Assembly: GCA_038873195.1 (NCBI GenBank)
Contig: JAVZEV010000001.1
Location: 1,330,490 to 1,394,489, forward strand
DNA: 64,000 nucleotides
Source: Candidatus Bathyarchaeia archaeon
GTDB taxonomy: Archaea > Thermoproteota > Bathyarchaeia > Bathyarchaeales > Bathycorpusculaceae
Reading direction: 5' to 3'
A model generated the notes under the pieces. It ran no database searches. It saw nothing but the letters and a program-made list of their open reading frames with translations, and had not been told where the DNA came from. Shown piece after piece: positions 1 to 7,295 of this stretch (within the stretch, counting starts at the first letter, position 1; each line of letters opens with the position of its first letter). Made by a program: the position numbers and the translations under genes.

Positions 1-566
1 TCTTCTAGCACCATGTCTTCACGGTATTCTTCCTTCAATACTGATAGCACGGTTTCTCTTCCAGCGCCTAAAGCTGTTGCTTTGTAGCCCCTGTATGTTC
101 CGCTTGGATGCGTTCCCAATAGTCGGTTTCCCGCTTTGTCGACTCCGCCGAAAATCATTGAAACTCCGAAGGGTCTGACGCCTGCATGTTGCGTGTATAG
201 TTGTTTTATGTCGCATATTCTTTTAGTTACAACTTCTACGTCTATTGGTTCATCATAAGTTAGTCTGTTACTTTGAGCGTACACTCTTGCTTGGTCTATA
301 AGAATGCGCGCGTCAGAGCTTAAACCAACTATTGCTGCGCCAATATGCTCGTCAACTTTGAAAATTTTCCAGGAGTATTCTGCGTCCTCAAGGGGTTCAA
401 CGGTTTCTTCCGCTCCCAAAACTATTCCTTCGGAGCAACGTATTCCCAAAATTGTTGCTCCACGGTTAACTAATTCCATTGCATATTCAACTTGGAACAG
501 TCTACCGTCTGGTGAGAAAACGGTTATGGCACGGTCATATGCTCCTGGCGCTGCAAATACGGACAT
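1..566 (-). CDS. psmA: Proteasome subunit alpha, C-terminus cut by window edge
   Basis: The 188 visible residues form the N-terminal three quarters of an archaeal 20S proteasome alpha subunit (family length about 240). The N-terminal gate segment with YDRAITVFSPDGRLFQVEYA at residues 10-29 is diagnostic, and KLYTQHAGVRPFG-type sequence follows near residue 120. Alpha subunits form the outer rings that gate entry of unfolded substrates to the catalytic beta rings. The ATG at 566 is preceded by AGAGGT at a suitable distance. The reading frame stays open to base 1, so the stop lies outside the window. Confidence 0.95.
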   Translation of the reverse strand, partial: MSVFAAPGAYDRAITVFSPDGRLFQVEYAMELVNRGATILGIRCSEGIVLGAEETVEPLEDAEYSWKIFKVDEHIGAAIVGLSSDARILIDQARVYAQSNRLTYDEPIDVEVVTKRICDIKQLYTQHAGVRPFGVSMIFGGVDKAGNRLLGTHPSGTYRGYKATALGAGRETVLSVLKEEYREDMVLE

Positions 567-788
567 AACATATCTACCTCTCACTATTACCTAGTGCATT
601 TGCAGACTTTCATATGACAACTTGACTAAAAACCTTTTCCTAAGTTATTTGGGACTTTAGTATAGTCGTTTATTTTGGTTTTTGGAAAAGTTGGCAGATT
701 CGCTTTATTGAAGCAATCCCATCTGCGAGATAGTATAAGAAGTATGGTGATTGATGTATCTTGCTACGATCAGCATATCAATCTTTTT

Positions 789-1343
789 TTACCTCAGAAT
801 TTCTTTTGCTGACTTCTTGTAAACTTCAAAGTCATGCGTAGAAAACAAGACAAATACAATCTTAGCAACATTGTCTTCTTTTTCTAAAAATTCTTTAACA
901 GTTTCTAAAGCTATTCGGCATGCCTTTTCTATTGGGTAACTGTATGCGCCCGTGCTTATGGATGGAAAAGCTATAGTCTTAAGCCCTTTATTTACTGCCA
1001 GTTTTAACGAGTTACGGTAAGCGTTCGCCAAAAGCTCTGATTCGCCGCTGTTCCCGCCACGCCAGATTGGTCCAACCGTGTGAATGACATATTTAGCTTT
1101 TAAATTGCCTCCAGAAGTTATTACTGCTTTGCCGGTTGGTAAGCCTTCTGGCCATTCTGTGGCTCTTATGCATTTGCATTCTTCTAGGATTTTTGGTCCG
1201 CCTTTGCGGTGGATTGCGCCGTCTACGCCTCCTCCGCCCATAAGTGTTGAGTTTGCAGCGTTAACTATGGCATCAGTGTCCATTTCAGTTATGTCCCCTT
1301 GAACAAGACAGACCTTTGCCTTGCCGATTTGAAATTCGATCAT
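789..1343 (-). CDS. Macro-domain protein (ADP-ribose hydrolase type)
   Basis: This 184-residue protein is a single macro domain of usual length. It shows the ADP-ribose-binding signature VNAANSTLMGGGGVDGAIH at about residues 27-45, GDIT just before it, and the second phosphate loop PSISTGAYSYP near residue 130. Members of the MacroD/YmdB group remove ADP-ribose from proteins or deacetylate O-acetyl-ADP-ribose, and all visible motifs are intact. AGGA lies about 11 bases before the ATG. It stands alone between the proteasome gene and a LysE-like exporter on the same strand, so the substrate cannot be guessed from context. Confidence 0.9.
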   Translation of the reverse strand: MIEFQIGKAKVCLVQGDITEMDTDAIVNAANSTLMGGGGVDGAIHRKGGPKILEECKCIRATEWPEGLPTGKAVITSGGNLKAKYVIHTVGPIWRGGNSGESELLANAYRNSLKLAVNKGLKTIAFPSISTGAYSYPIEKACRIALETVKEFLEKEDNVAKIVFVLFSTHDFEVYKKSAKEILR

Positions 1344-1421
1344 AGTTGGTTCCTTTTCTGACCCTACATATTTTCTATTCTACATTTATTCTCTTAAAAT
1401 TTTCAGCAAAAGGGCGCATTT

Positions 1422-2042
1422 CTAAAATATTGCTGAGAGGATAAACCATAATCCAAACCCAGTCAACACTACAAAGCAAAAGCCGAAAACTATCTTACGA
1501 GTCTTTTCTGTCCAGAAATGTCTCGATTTAAAGACGACCATGGATACAAACGTGTCCCATGCAAGGTCGCATGACCAGTGAGTTATAGCCAACGCCAAAA
1601 AGCCAGCAAACCCAAAAGCCACAGCGGTTAATATTAAATTTGCGCCAATTGTTGCCCACCAAAGGAAAAAGTAAGGATTGGCGATGGTTGCGAGAAAACC
1701 GGCAACAAAAGAACCGTGATGAAATGTCCTATAGTTCTCATTTTTCTCCTTTCGTGCTTGATATATTTGAAAGCCCATAAAAATGAGAATTAAACCTCCA
1801 ACTAGCCCAATAATCTTCTGAACGGTAGTGGAAGCAAAAAACCATGTAAAGCCAAAATAAATCAGAAACATTAATGGAAATTCCACTGCGCCGTGCCCCA
1901 AAGCGATTAAGGCTCCGGCAATTTTATTCTTGTATCCTTTTGCAATTGTTATGGCAAAAACTGGTCCAGGCATCATGACTCCAGACAAAGATAATAAAAT
2001 TATTGAAAGTAAGAAATAGAGAAAACTGAAGACAGCCTCCAT
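1422..2042 (-). CDS. LysE/RhtB-family amino acid exporter
   Basis: This is a polytopic membrane protein with about six hydrophobic segments. The family signature near the N-terminus is LSLSGVMMPGPVFAITIAKG, followed by a glycine-rich second helix and an IANPYFFLWW segment in the middle. LysE-type carriers export amino acids or small metabolites by proton antiport; the substrate here is unknown. An upstream in-frame ATG at 2093 would add 17 residues. A TATA-like AAATTTAAACA around 2077 predicts transcription starting near 2050, so the ATG at 2042 (206 residues, normal for the family) is preferred. Confidence 0.8.
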   Translation of the reverse strand: MEAVFSFLYFLLSIILLSLSGVMMPGPVFAITIAKGYKNKIAGALIALGHGAVEFPLMFLIYFGFTWFFASTTVQKIIGLVGGLILIFMGFQIYQARKEKNENYRTFHHGSFVAGFLATIANPYFFLWWATIGANLILTAVAFGFAGFLALAITHWSCDLAWDTFVSMVVFKSRHFWTEKTRKIVFGFCFVVLTGFGLWFILSAIF

Positions 2043-2142
2043 TTGTTTCACTGAAACTAACGTTGTGTGTTTTATGTTTAAATTTTTCACCATAGTTGCT
2101 TGGTTTTCAAATTAGCAAAATGTGAGTCTAAACTGTTAATTA

Positions 2143-2661
2143 TCAAATAGCTAAGAACGTTAAAAATATGGTTAAAACAAGAAAAACGAAAGCAACTATA
2201 AGAGACAAGATGGCAGAACGACGCAGAACCTTCTGTGTTTGTTTCAGAAGATTCAAGTCGCCTTCGCCGATTTTTAATGGTTTATATCTTATGAAGTTTT
2301 TAGCGAAATCTAATAATTCATAATCGCTTACTCGTGTTATGACGTACAGTCCAGTTATTATTATTAAAATTGGAAATGCAGAAACAATAGACCATACGAT
2401 TACAAAAACCCAAGTTAAGAAAAGAGGCGGAGCGAACGCTATTCCCGCCAAGAATATCAAATTGGTAAATATTTTTCTCGGTTTTCCATAAGGATTCCAA
2501 ATAAAATATGTTCTCGTGGATTCAATGCTGAAAGAGGTTGTATTGTAGAGTAAGTAGAGTTTCTTCCATCGCAGGAAAAACGCGAGACAATTTGCGGTTG
2601 CTGTAATGAACACTACTAGACTGGCAATGTTTTCGTACACTGTGCGCCGCAACCTTTGCAC
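2143..2661 (-). CDS. Hypothetical membrane protein
   Basis: This 172-residue protein is not recognised. It has four hydrophobic segments: near residues 13-30, 65-88, 92-110 and 150-172, the last ending at the C-terminus. A positively charged cytoplasmic-looking stretch (YKPLKIGEGDLNLLKQTQK) lies before the last helix. The start is a GTG at 2661; an in-frame GTG at 2640 is an alternative. TATA-like TTTTAAAATATCC lies about 25 bases upstream of 2661, which would make the message almost leaderless. No catalytic motif is visible. Confidence 0.6.
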   Translation of the reverse strand: MQRLRRTVYENIASLVVFITATANCLAFFLRWKKLYLLYNTTSFSIESTRTYFIWNPYGKPRKIFTNLIFLAGIAFAPPLFLTWVFVIVWSIVSAFPILIIITGLYVITRVSDYELLDFAKNFIRYKPLKIGEGDLNLLKQTQKVLRRSAILSLIVAFVFLVLTIFLTFLAI

Positions 2662-2718
2662 ATAAAACTATAAGGGGGATATTTTAAAATCTATCGCAAC
2701 AACTTAAATATTAGCAAT

Positions 2719-3237
2719 CTAAATTTCCATGAAATTCTTTTGTAATTGTACCACGTCTTTGCTGTCTTTTGCGTTCGCGTAGCCTTCTAATAGGTCATGG
2801 TTTATTTCGAGAAAGGTGTGTCCCCACTTGAAAACTGAAAGCAACTGTTCAGCTTCATTCTTGAACCCAGCGATGTGTAAGGCTGCGGCTAATGCCTCTA
2901 CGGTGCTAAGTTTTGTGGGTCTTCCAAAATTAACTGGGTTTCCAGCAATCAAGTAAGGTAAGCATCTGGATGTTCCTCTAACATTTTTCAGCAAAGCTTT
3001 CTCGGCGTGTTCCCAACTGAAATCCAAAGCAACCAACCCAAATTTTTCGATTCTTTCCTTGTCAGCTGGAGAAAACGCGATTTTAGATAAGGGATTAAGC
3101 ACGACTGCTCTTCTTGGCAAGAATTTTATTTGGTGAACTACGCGAACGAGCCCGTGGCGTTTAAGCTTTAAGGCTGTGCATTTTTTTGGGTCACATTGTC
3201 GAGCGTGATATACGATGATTTTAAGTTGTTTTTGCAC
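2719..3237 (-). CDS. tsr3: Tsr3-type 16S rRNA aminocarboxypropyltransferase
   Basis: The 172 residues match the Tsr3 (DUF367) family over the whole length. The N-terminal part contains HARQCDPKKCTALKL, the middle holds the conserved LNPLSKIAFSPADK and VALDFSWEHAE segments, and RCLPYLIAGNPVNFGRP is the SAM-binding signature. Tsr3 transfers the 3-amino-3-carboxypropyl group of S-adenosylmethionine to a hypermodified pseudouridine in the small-subunit rRNA near the decoding site. The GTG start at 3237 lies inside the end of the upstream NAD(P)HX repair gene (17-base overlap), which indicates one transcript. Confidence 0.93.
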   Translation of the reverse strand: MQKQLKIIVYHARQCDPKKCTALKLKRHGLVRVVHQIKFLPRRAVVLNPLSKIAFSPADKERIEKFGLVALDFSWEHAEKALLKNVRGTSRCLPYLIAGNPVNFGRPTKLSTVEALAAALHIAGFKNEAEQLLSVFKWGHTFLEINHDLLEGYANAKDSKDVVQLQKNFMEI

Positions 3238-4753
3238 TTGTTTTGCGCACCTTCAAATGGCTCATCGGGTCGTTTAGAACCTGCGGAATCCATTCTAGTA
3301 GGTCTGTGGAGACCATGTGGTGGCCTTTTTCTTCGGAAACGAAGTCTCCGGCGGCTCCGTTGACAAAGGCTCCAGCGGTAGCGGCTTCAAATGGATTAGC
3401 CTTCTGAGCGAGAAGGGCGCCAACAATTCCGGAGAGCACATCTCCTGTTCCGCCAACTGTCATACCTGGGTTTCCCGTAAAGTTGAGTTTGAAGCGTTTC
3501 TCGTCTGCGATTATATCGACTGGTCCTTTAAGCAATACTACTGCGCCTAGCTCTGCCGCGGTTTTCTGCACGTCAAGAATTTTTTCTTTGAAAACTTCGG
3601 GTAACTTTTTGCCAGTTAATATGGCATATTCTCCAGCATGAGGCGTCAACACCAGAGGCGTTTTCAGTTTTCTCTTAAACTCTGCAAAAGCCTTCAAACC
3701 ATCCGCGTCCAAAAGCAAAGGCTTGCCAGCACTTTCGGCAATTTCAATTATGGCTTTAACAGCCTCTTTGGTTTCTACGTGTAATCCCAGACCAGGTCCC
3801 AGTACGACGGCGTTAACTGTTTCTATGTATGTTTTTAACGTTGGCATGTTTGTTATGTTCAAGTGTTTTCCTTCAAGCTTTATCGTTATCAAGTCCGGCG
3901 CCATGGAAGAAATTGCATGCGCGGTTTTTTCTGGGGTCGCAACATAAGCAAGGTCTACGCCTGTTCGTAAAGCAGCTAAAGCCACAAGTGCGGGCGCGCC
4001 GGAATAGGTTTCGCTTCCGCCAATGATGAGTAAGCGTCCGAAGTCTCCTTTATGGGATTCTTTTGGTCGCGGTTTAGAAACAAGCATAACATCGCCAGGA
4101 CCAGCAAAATTTTCGAGTTCTTTTGGTAATCCTATGTTTTTTACGAGTAGTTCTCCAACGTAGTCTCTGGCTTTTTCAAGTCCCTGTTTCGTTCTGTGAA
4201 ATGTGATTGTTAGGTTTGCTTTCACTGCTTCGCCTAATACTTCGCCTGTGTCTGAGTCTATTCCTGTTGGCACATCTACCGCTATTTTAAAGGCGTTTAT
4301 AGCGTTGATTTTTTGAACCAATTGCAGAATAGGCGGCTTTAGTTTTCCTTTTGTGCCAGTTCCTAATAATGCATCAACGACCACATCAGCGGTTATGTCT
4401 GGTATGAGTGCGCTGTCGTATACTTCATGAATGGTGATATTTTCTTTCAAAAACTGTAAGGAATTCCAATTTTCTAAAGCCGCTTTATGGGAAATTTCTT
4501 TAGCTTTGTCAGCGAGAATGACTGTAACTTTATAATCTAATGCGGAGAGATGCCGCGCGGCGACGAAACCGTCTCCGCCGTTGCCGCCTAAACCACAGAA
4601 AATGGCAATTGTCTTGTTTTTTGGAAATCTTGATGCGATTTCTAGGGCTACGTGGTTTCCTGCGTTTTCCATGAGTTGAAGTTGTGAAACTCCGAAATAT
4701 TCAGCGTTAAGCTCTAAAGCACGCATTTCGCGGCTTGTAATAGTGGTCGACAT
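3221..4753 (-). CDS. nnr: Bifunctional NAD(P)HX epimerase / ADP-dependent dehydratase
   Basis: The 510-residue protein is a fusion. Residues 1 to about 215 are a YjeF_N epimerase with the IFCGLGGNGGDGFVAARHL nucleotide loop near 50-70. Residues about 225 to 500 are a ribokinase-like ADP-dependent dehydratase with LTPHAGEYAILTG and GMTVGGTGDVLSGI. Together they repair hydrated NADH and NADPH: the epimerase interconverts the R and S forms and the dehydratase restores NAD(P)H at the expense of ADP. The fusion is usual in archaea and bacteria. The ATG at 4753 is close behind a TATA-like AATAAATATTAGG, so the message may be leaderless. Confidence 0.95.
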   Translation of the reverse strand: MSTTITSREMRALELNAEYFGVSQLQLMENAGNHVALEIASRFPKNKTIAIFCGLGGNGGDGFVAARHLSALDYKVTVILADKAKEISHKAALENWNSLQFLKENITIHEVYDSALIPDITADVVVDALLGTGTKGKLKPPILQLVQKINAINAFKIAVDVPTGIDSDTGEVLGEAVKANLTITFHRTKQGLEKARDYVGELLVKNIGLPKELENFAGPGDVMLVSKPRPKESHKGDFGRLLIIGGSETYSGAPALVALAALRTGVDLAYVATPEKTAHAISSMAPDLITIKLEGKHLNITNMPTLKTYIETVNAVVLGPGLGLHVETKEAVKAIIEIAESAGKPLLLDADGLKAFAEFKRKLKTPLVLTPHAGEYAILTGKKLPEVFKEKILDVQKTAAELGAVVLLKGPVDIIADEKRFKLNFTGNPGMTVGGTGDVLSGIVGALLAQKANPFEAATAGAFVNGAAGDFVSEEKGHHMVSTDLLEWIPQVLNDPMSHLKVRKTSAKTT

Positions 4754-4886
4754 GCTTAAACCTAATATTTATTATCTTAAACAGAAGATAAGAGTATCTT
4801 TTCAAATTGAGCATGCTTGTTCATTTCTGTTTTTATAGCAAAATATTTTAATGTACAACGTTAAACATTAAGTGAGGAGATTCAAA

Positions 4887-5126
4887 ATGCCTACAGCGTT
4901 TGTGCTGATAAATACGGAAATAGGGTCAGAAGCTGATGTTCTGAAGGATTTAAAGAAAGTTGAGGGTGTAGATGAAGCCTATGCAGTCTATGGAGTCTAT
5001 GACATAATTGCGCGGGTTAAGGCAGACACGATGGATAAACTGAAGGAAATTGTGACATGGCGTGTCAGAAGGCTTGACAAGGTTCGCTCAACATTAACAA
5101 TGATAGTTGTCGAAGAGACAAAATAG
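4887..5126 (+). CDS. Stand-alone Lrp/AsnC ligand-binding (RAM) domain protein
   Basis: The 79 residues make a single RAM domain of the Lrp/AsnC family without the usual N-terminal helix-turn-helix. The hallmarks are TAFVLINTEIGSEADVLKDL at the start, VDEAYAVYGVYDIIARVKAD in the middle and RSTLTMIVVEE at the end. Such single-domain proteins form dimers and octamers that bind amino acids and may partner with full-length Lrp regulators. An upstream GTG at 4872 is in frame, but GAGGAGA sits 7-8 bases before the ATG at 4887 and overlaps that GTG, so the ATG is the start. A T-rich tract follows the stop. Confidence 0.85.
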   Translation: MPTAFVLINTEIGSEADVLKDLKKVEGVDEAYAVYGVYDIIARVKADTMDKLKEIVTWRVRRLDKVRSTLTMIVVEETK

Positions 5127-5134
5127 CACACGCT

Positions 5135-5147
5135 TCCTCTTTTTTCA
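5135..5147 (+). terminator. T-rich putative terminator after the RAM-domain gene
   Basis: The tract TCCTCTTTTTTCATT begins about 10 bases after the stop codon of the RAM-domain gene. Archaeal RNA polymerase terminates at such oligo-T runs without needing a hairpin. No strong stem precedes it. A separate gene (tiaS) starts about 70 bases later, consistent with a new transcription unit. Confidence 0.4.
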
Positions 5148-5217
5148 TTCACGCCAAAACAACATTTTTAGTATACGCTCCGCTATTCTCTAACTCGTAA
5201 AAGCCAGGCTGCCATAG

Positions 5218-6558
5218 ATGACCACAAAAACAATGCACATAGGATTCGACGATACCGATTCGACAAGGAAAGGATGCACAACCTATGTTGCCGCTCTTCT
5301 CGTGGAGAAACTGCAAAAACTAGGCGCAACTTTCATTGATTATCCTAATTTGGTTAGGCTGAATCCTAACGTGCCGTGGAAGACCAGAGGAAACGGAGCT
5401 TTATGCCTAAGAATACGATACAATGAGCGTGTGGAAAACGAAATTAAAGAAGCGGTGATAAACACTGTTGAAGAGCATGCGGACCTAGCGTTTAAAGGAA
5501 CAGACCCGGGCATAGTTTTCTTTAAAAGAGCCAAAATTCCAAGACTGGTTAGGAATTTTGCCAAAAATGCGATAACTGGGATTGTAAGTTTGAAAGAAGC
5601 GTTGAAAATTCTGCGAATGTTCAGAGAAGAAGCGGTGGGTTTCAAGAACGGCAGAGGAATAATCGGCGGTTTAGCTGCTGTTGGCGAACCGCTTCAAAGA
5701 GACCACACATACGAGATTATTGCGTATCGTGCTCCAGAAAATTACGGTTTAAAGAGACGCGTGGATGAGGCTTCAATTTTTGAAATGGACAAGGCTACGG
5801 CGCCATACACTTTTAATAATGTTGACCTTGAGAAAAAGCGAGTTATTATAACGCCGCGGGGACCCGACCCGATATTGTTTGGCATCAGAGGAGAGACCCC
5901 AGAAATTGTGAAAAAGGCTTTCTTCATGGTTAAGCCTCTTGAGTCAGTTGAGCGGTGGGTTATTTTCCGCACGAATCATGGAACGGATGCGCATCTCAAA
6001 CGGGTTAAAAGCCTTAGTGAAATAAAACCTTACCACCCAGTTATTGCAAGAGGAACAGTAGCGTCAAATCCTACTTTGATTCCGAGAAGACACGTTATTT
6101 TCGCGATAAAGGATGAAAGCGCGCAGGTCGATTGCGCAGCATATGAGCCTACTGGAGTTCTTAGGAAGGTTGCGGGAAAACTGTTAGTTGGAGATTGTGT
6201 AGAAGTTTACGGCGGCGTAAGAGCAGCGTCGAAAGATAAGCCATTAACCGTGAATCTTGAAAAAATTAGATTGCTGAAGCTTGCGCCGAAAATTATCAGT
6301 CATAATCCGCTTTGTCCAAAATGTGGTAAACGCTTAGAGTCCATGGGAAAGAATAAGGGCTTCAGATGTGAAAAATGCGGCTCAAGACACGCAGACCTTA
6401 AAAAAATTCAGACTCTAGTGAAGCGTGAAGTTAAAAGAGGTCTTTACATTACATCAACGAGGTCTCAGAGGCACTTGACGAAGCCTTTTAGACGTTATGG
6501 AATGGAGAAGCGCAGCAAAAGGCTTGATGGAATGATTGAGGGGTGGCATTTTCCTTAG
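5218..6558 (+). CDS. tiaS: tRNA(Ile2) 2-agmatinylcytidine synthetase TiaS
   Basis: TiaS uses ATP and agmatine to convert cytidine 34 of the CAU-anticodon tRNA-Ile2 to agmatidine, so that it reads AUA instead of AUG. The 446 residues show the N-terminal GFDDTDSTRKGCTTY kinase-domain signature (residues 9-23), a ferredoxin-like middle, an OB-fold region near 275-350 (HPVIARGTVAS) and a C-terminal zinc ribbon CPKCG...CEKCG near 368-392. All are typical, and length is normal. The agmatine it needs can be made by the pyruvoyl arginine decarboxylase encoded at 29.4-30.0 kb. The stop codon overlaps the end of a convergent small gene by four bases. Confidence 0.95.
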   Translation: MTTKTMHIGFDDTDSTRKGCTTYVAALLVEKLQKLGATFIDYPNLVRLNPNVPWKTRGNGALCLRIRYNERVENEIKEAVINTVEEHADLAFKGTDPGIVFFKRAKIPRLVRNFAKNAITGIVSLKEALKILRMFREEAVGFKNGRGIIGGLAAVGEPLQRDHTYEIIAYRAPENYGLKRRVDEASIFEMDKATAPYTFNNVDLEKKRVIITPRGPDPILFGIRGETPEIVKKAFFMVKPLESVERWVIFRTNHGTDAHLKRVKSLSEIKPYHPVIARGTVASNPTLIPRRHVIFAIKDESAQVDCAAYEPTGVLRKVAGKLLVGDCVEVYGGVRAASKDKPLTVNLEKIRLLKLAPKIISHNPLCPKCGKRLESMGKNKGFRCEKCGSRHADLKKIQTLVKREVKRGLYITSTRSQRHLTKPFRRYGMEKRSKRLDGMIEGWHFP

Positions 6559-6818
6559 GTTTTCTTGTTTTCGTCGACTTTGAAGATTTCGCATAGCATT
6601 TGGTAGAGTTCGTCGCCGCCTTCCATTTTTGAGAATAGGTCTTTTTCTGCTTTCAGTATTTGTCCCATGGTTTGGTATGTTCTTCGCCACTCCATTTCCT
6701 GCCACATCATATGGTAATGTTTTTGTTCAACCCATGCTCTGAAAATTAAAACGACAAACATGCCTATGGTGACCACAAGGTTCAGTATGTATATGTCTAG
6801 CAACTCCGTGTTTTTCAC
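6555..6818 (-). CDS. Small membrane-anchored hypothetical protein
   Basis: This 87-residue protein has one N-terminal transmembrane helix (residues about 8-28) followed by a charged, helical cytoplasmic tail rich in Glu, Lys, Trp and Met. It is not recognised. A strong purine-rich ribosome site (GGTGAGGAG) directly precedes the GTG start at 6818, which is the main evidence that it is translated. It ends four bases inside the convergent tiaS gene. Confidence 0.6.
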   Translation of the reverse strand: MKNTELLDIYILNLVVTIGMFVVLIFRAWVEQKHYHMMWQEMEWRRTYQTMGQILKAEKDLFSKMEGGDELYQMLCEIFKVDENKKT

Positions 6819-6911
6819 CTCCTCACCGCAAACATTTTTTTTTTATTCTTAATAACAAAACGCATTTAAATCAAACTTGTCATAACAAACGCCAATAAAG
6901 AGGAATATTGA

Positions 6912-7220
6912 ATGAGCGAGTTAGTTACTCCACTCGTTTATCAACTGGGCATAGGCGCCGTAGGCGGCTTCATCTGCGGATACGCTATTAAGAAAATTAG
7001 CAAGCTCATAGTCATCTTGATAGGCGTCTTCCTAATCGCCCTCATATACCTAAGCACTCAAGGAATAATCAACATAAACTACAGTGCGCTTTGGGACGCT
7101 GTAGCTGGATGGCTTGGTGGCGCCCAGCAAGCCGCGTCATGGCTTGTCGGCATACTATCGGTTTTGCCGTTCATTGGAAGCTTCGCCGTGGGCTTTCTGT
7201 TAGGCTTCAAACTTGGTTAG
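6912..7220 (+). CDS. FUN14-family small membrane protein
   Basis: The 102 residues match the prokaryotic FUN14 family: a glycine-rich first helix (LGIGAVGGFICGYAIKKISK), a second helix (LIVILIGVFLIALIYL), a middle amphipathic stretch and a C-terminal glycine-rich helix (SFAVGFLLGFKLG). Eukaryotic FUNDC1 is a mitophagy receptor; the role of the archaeal members is unknown. GAGGAAT precedes the ATG at good spacing. The gene stands alone between a divergent small gene and alaS. Confidence 0.8.
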   Translation: MSELVTPLVYQLGIGAVGGFICGYAIKKISKLIVILIGVFLIALIYLSTQGIININYSALWDAVAGWLGGAQQAASWLVGILSVLPFIGSFAVGFLLGFKLG

Positions 7221-7295
7221 CGAAATAGTTTAAATGTTTGCTGTCCGTTAACATTTTGAAAACTTAGATCACACATTAATTGGAGTGCTTAAGAG

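Noticed and set aside
2660-2690. TATAAGGGGG near 2670 and near 14798 as further copies of the 33-bp repeat
   Set aside because: Only the TATAAGGGGG core matches; the GGTTGAA part and the spacing are absent, so these look like ordinary promoter or ribosome-site sequences.
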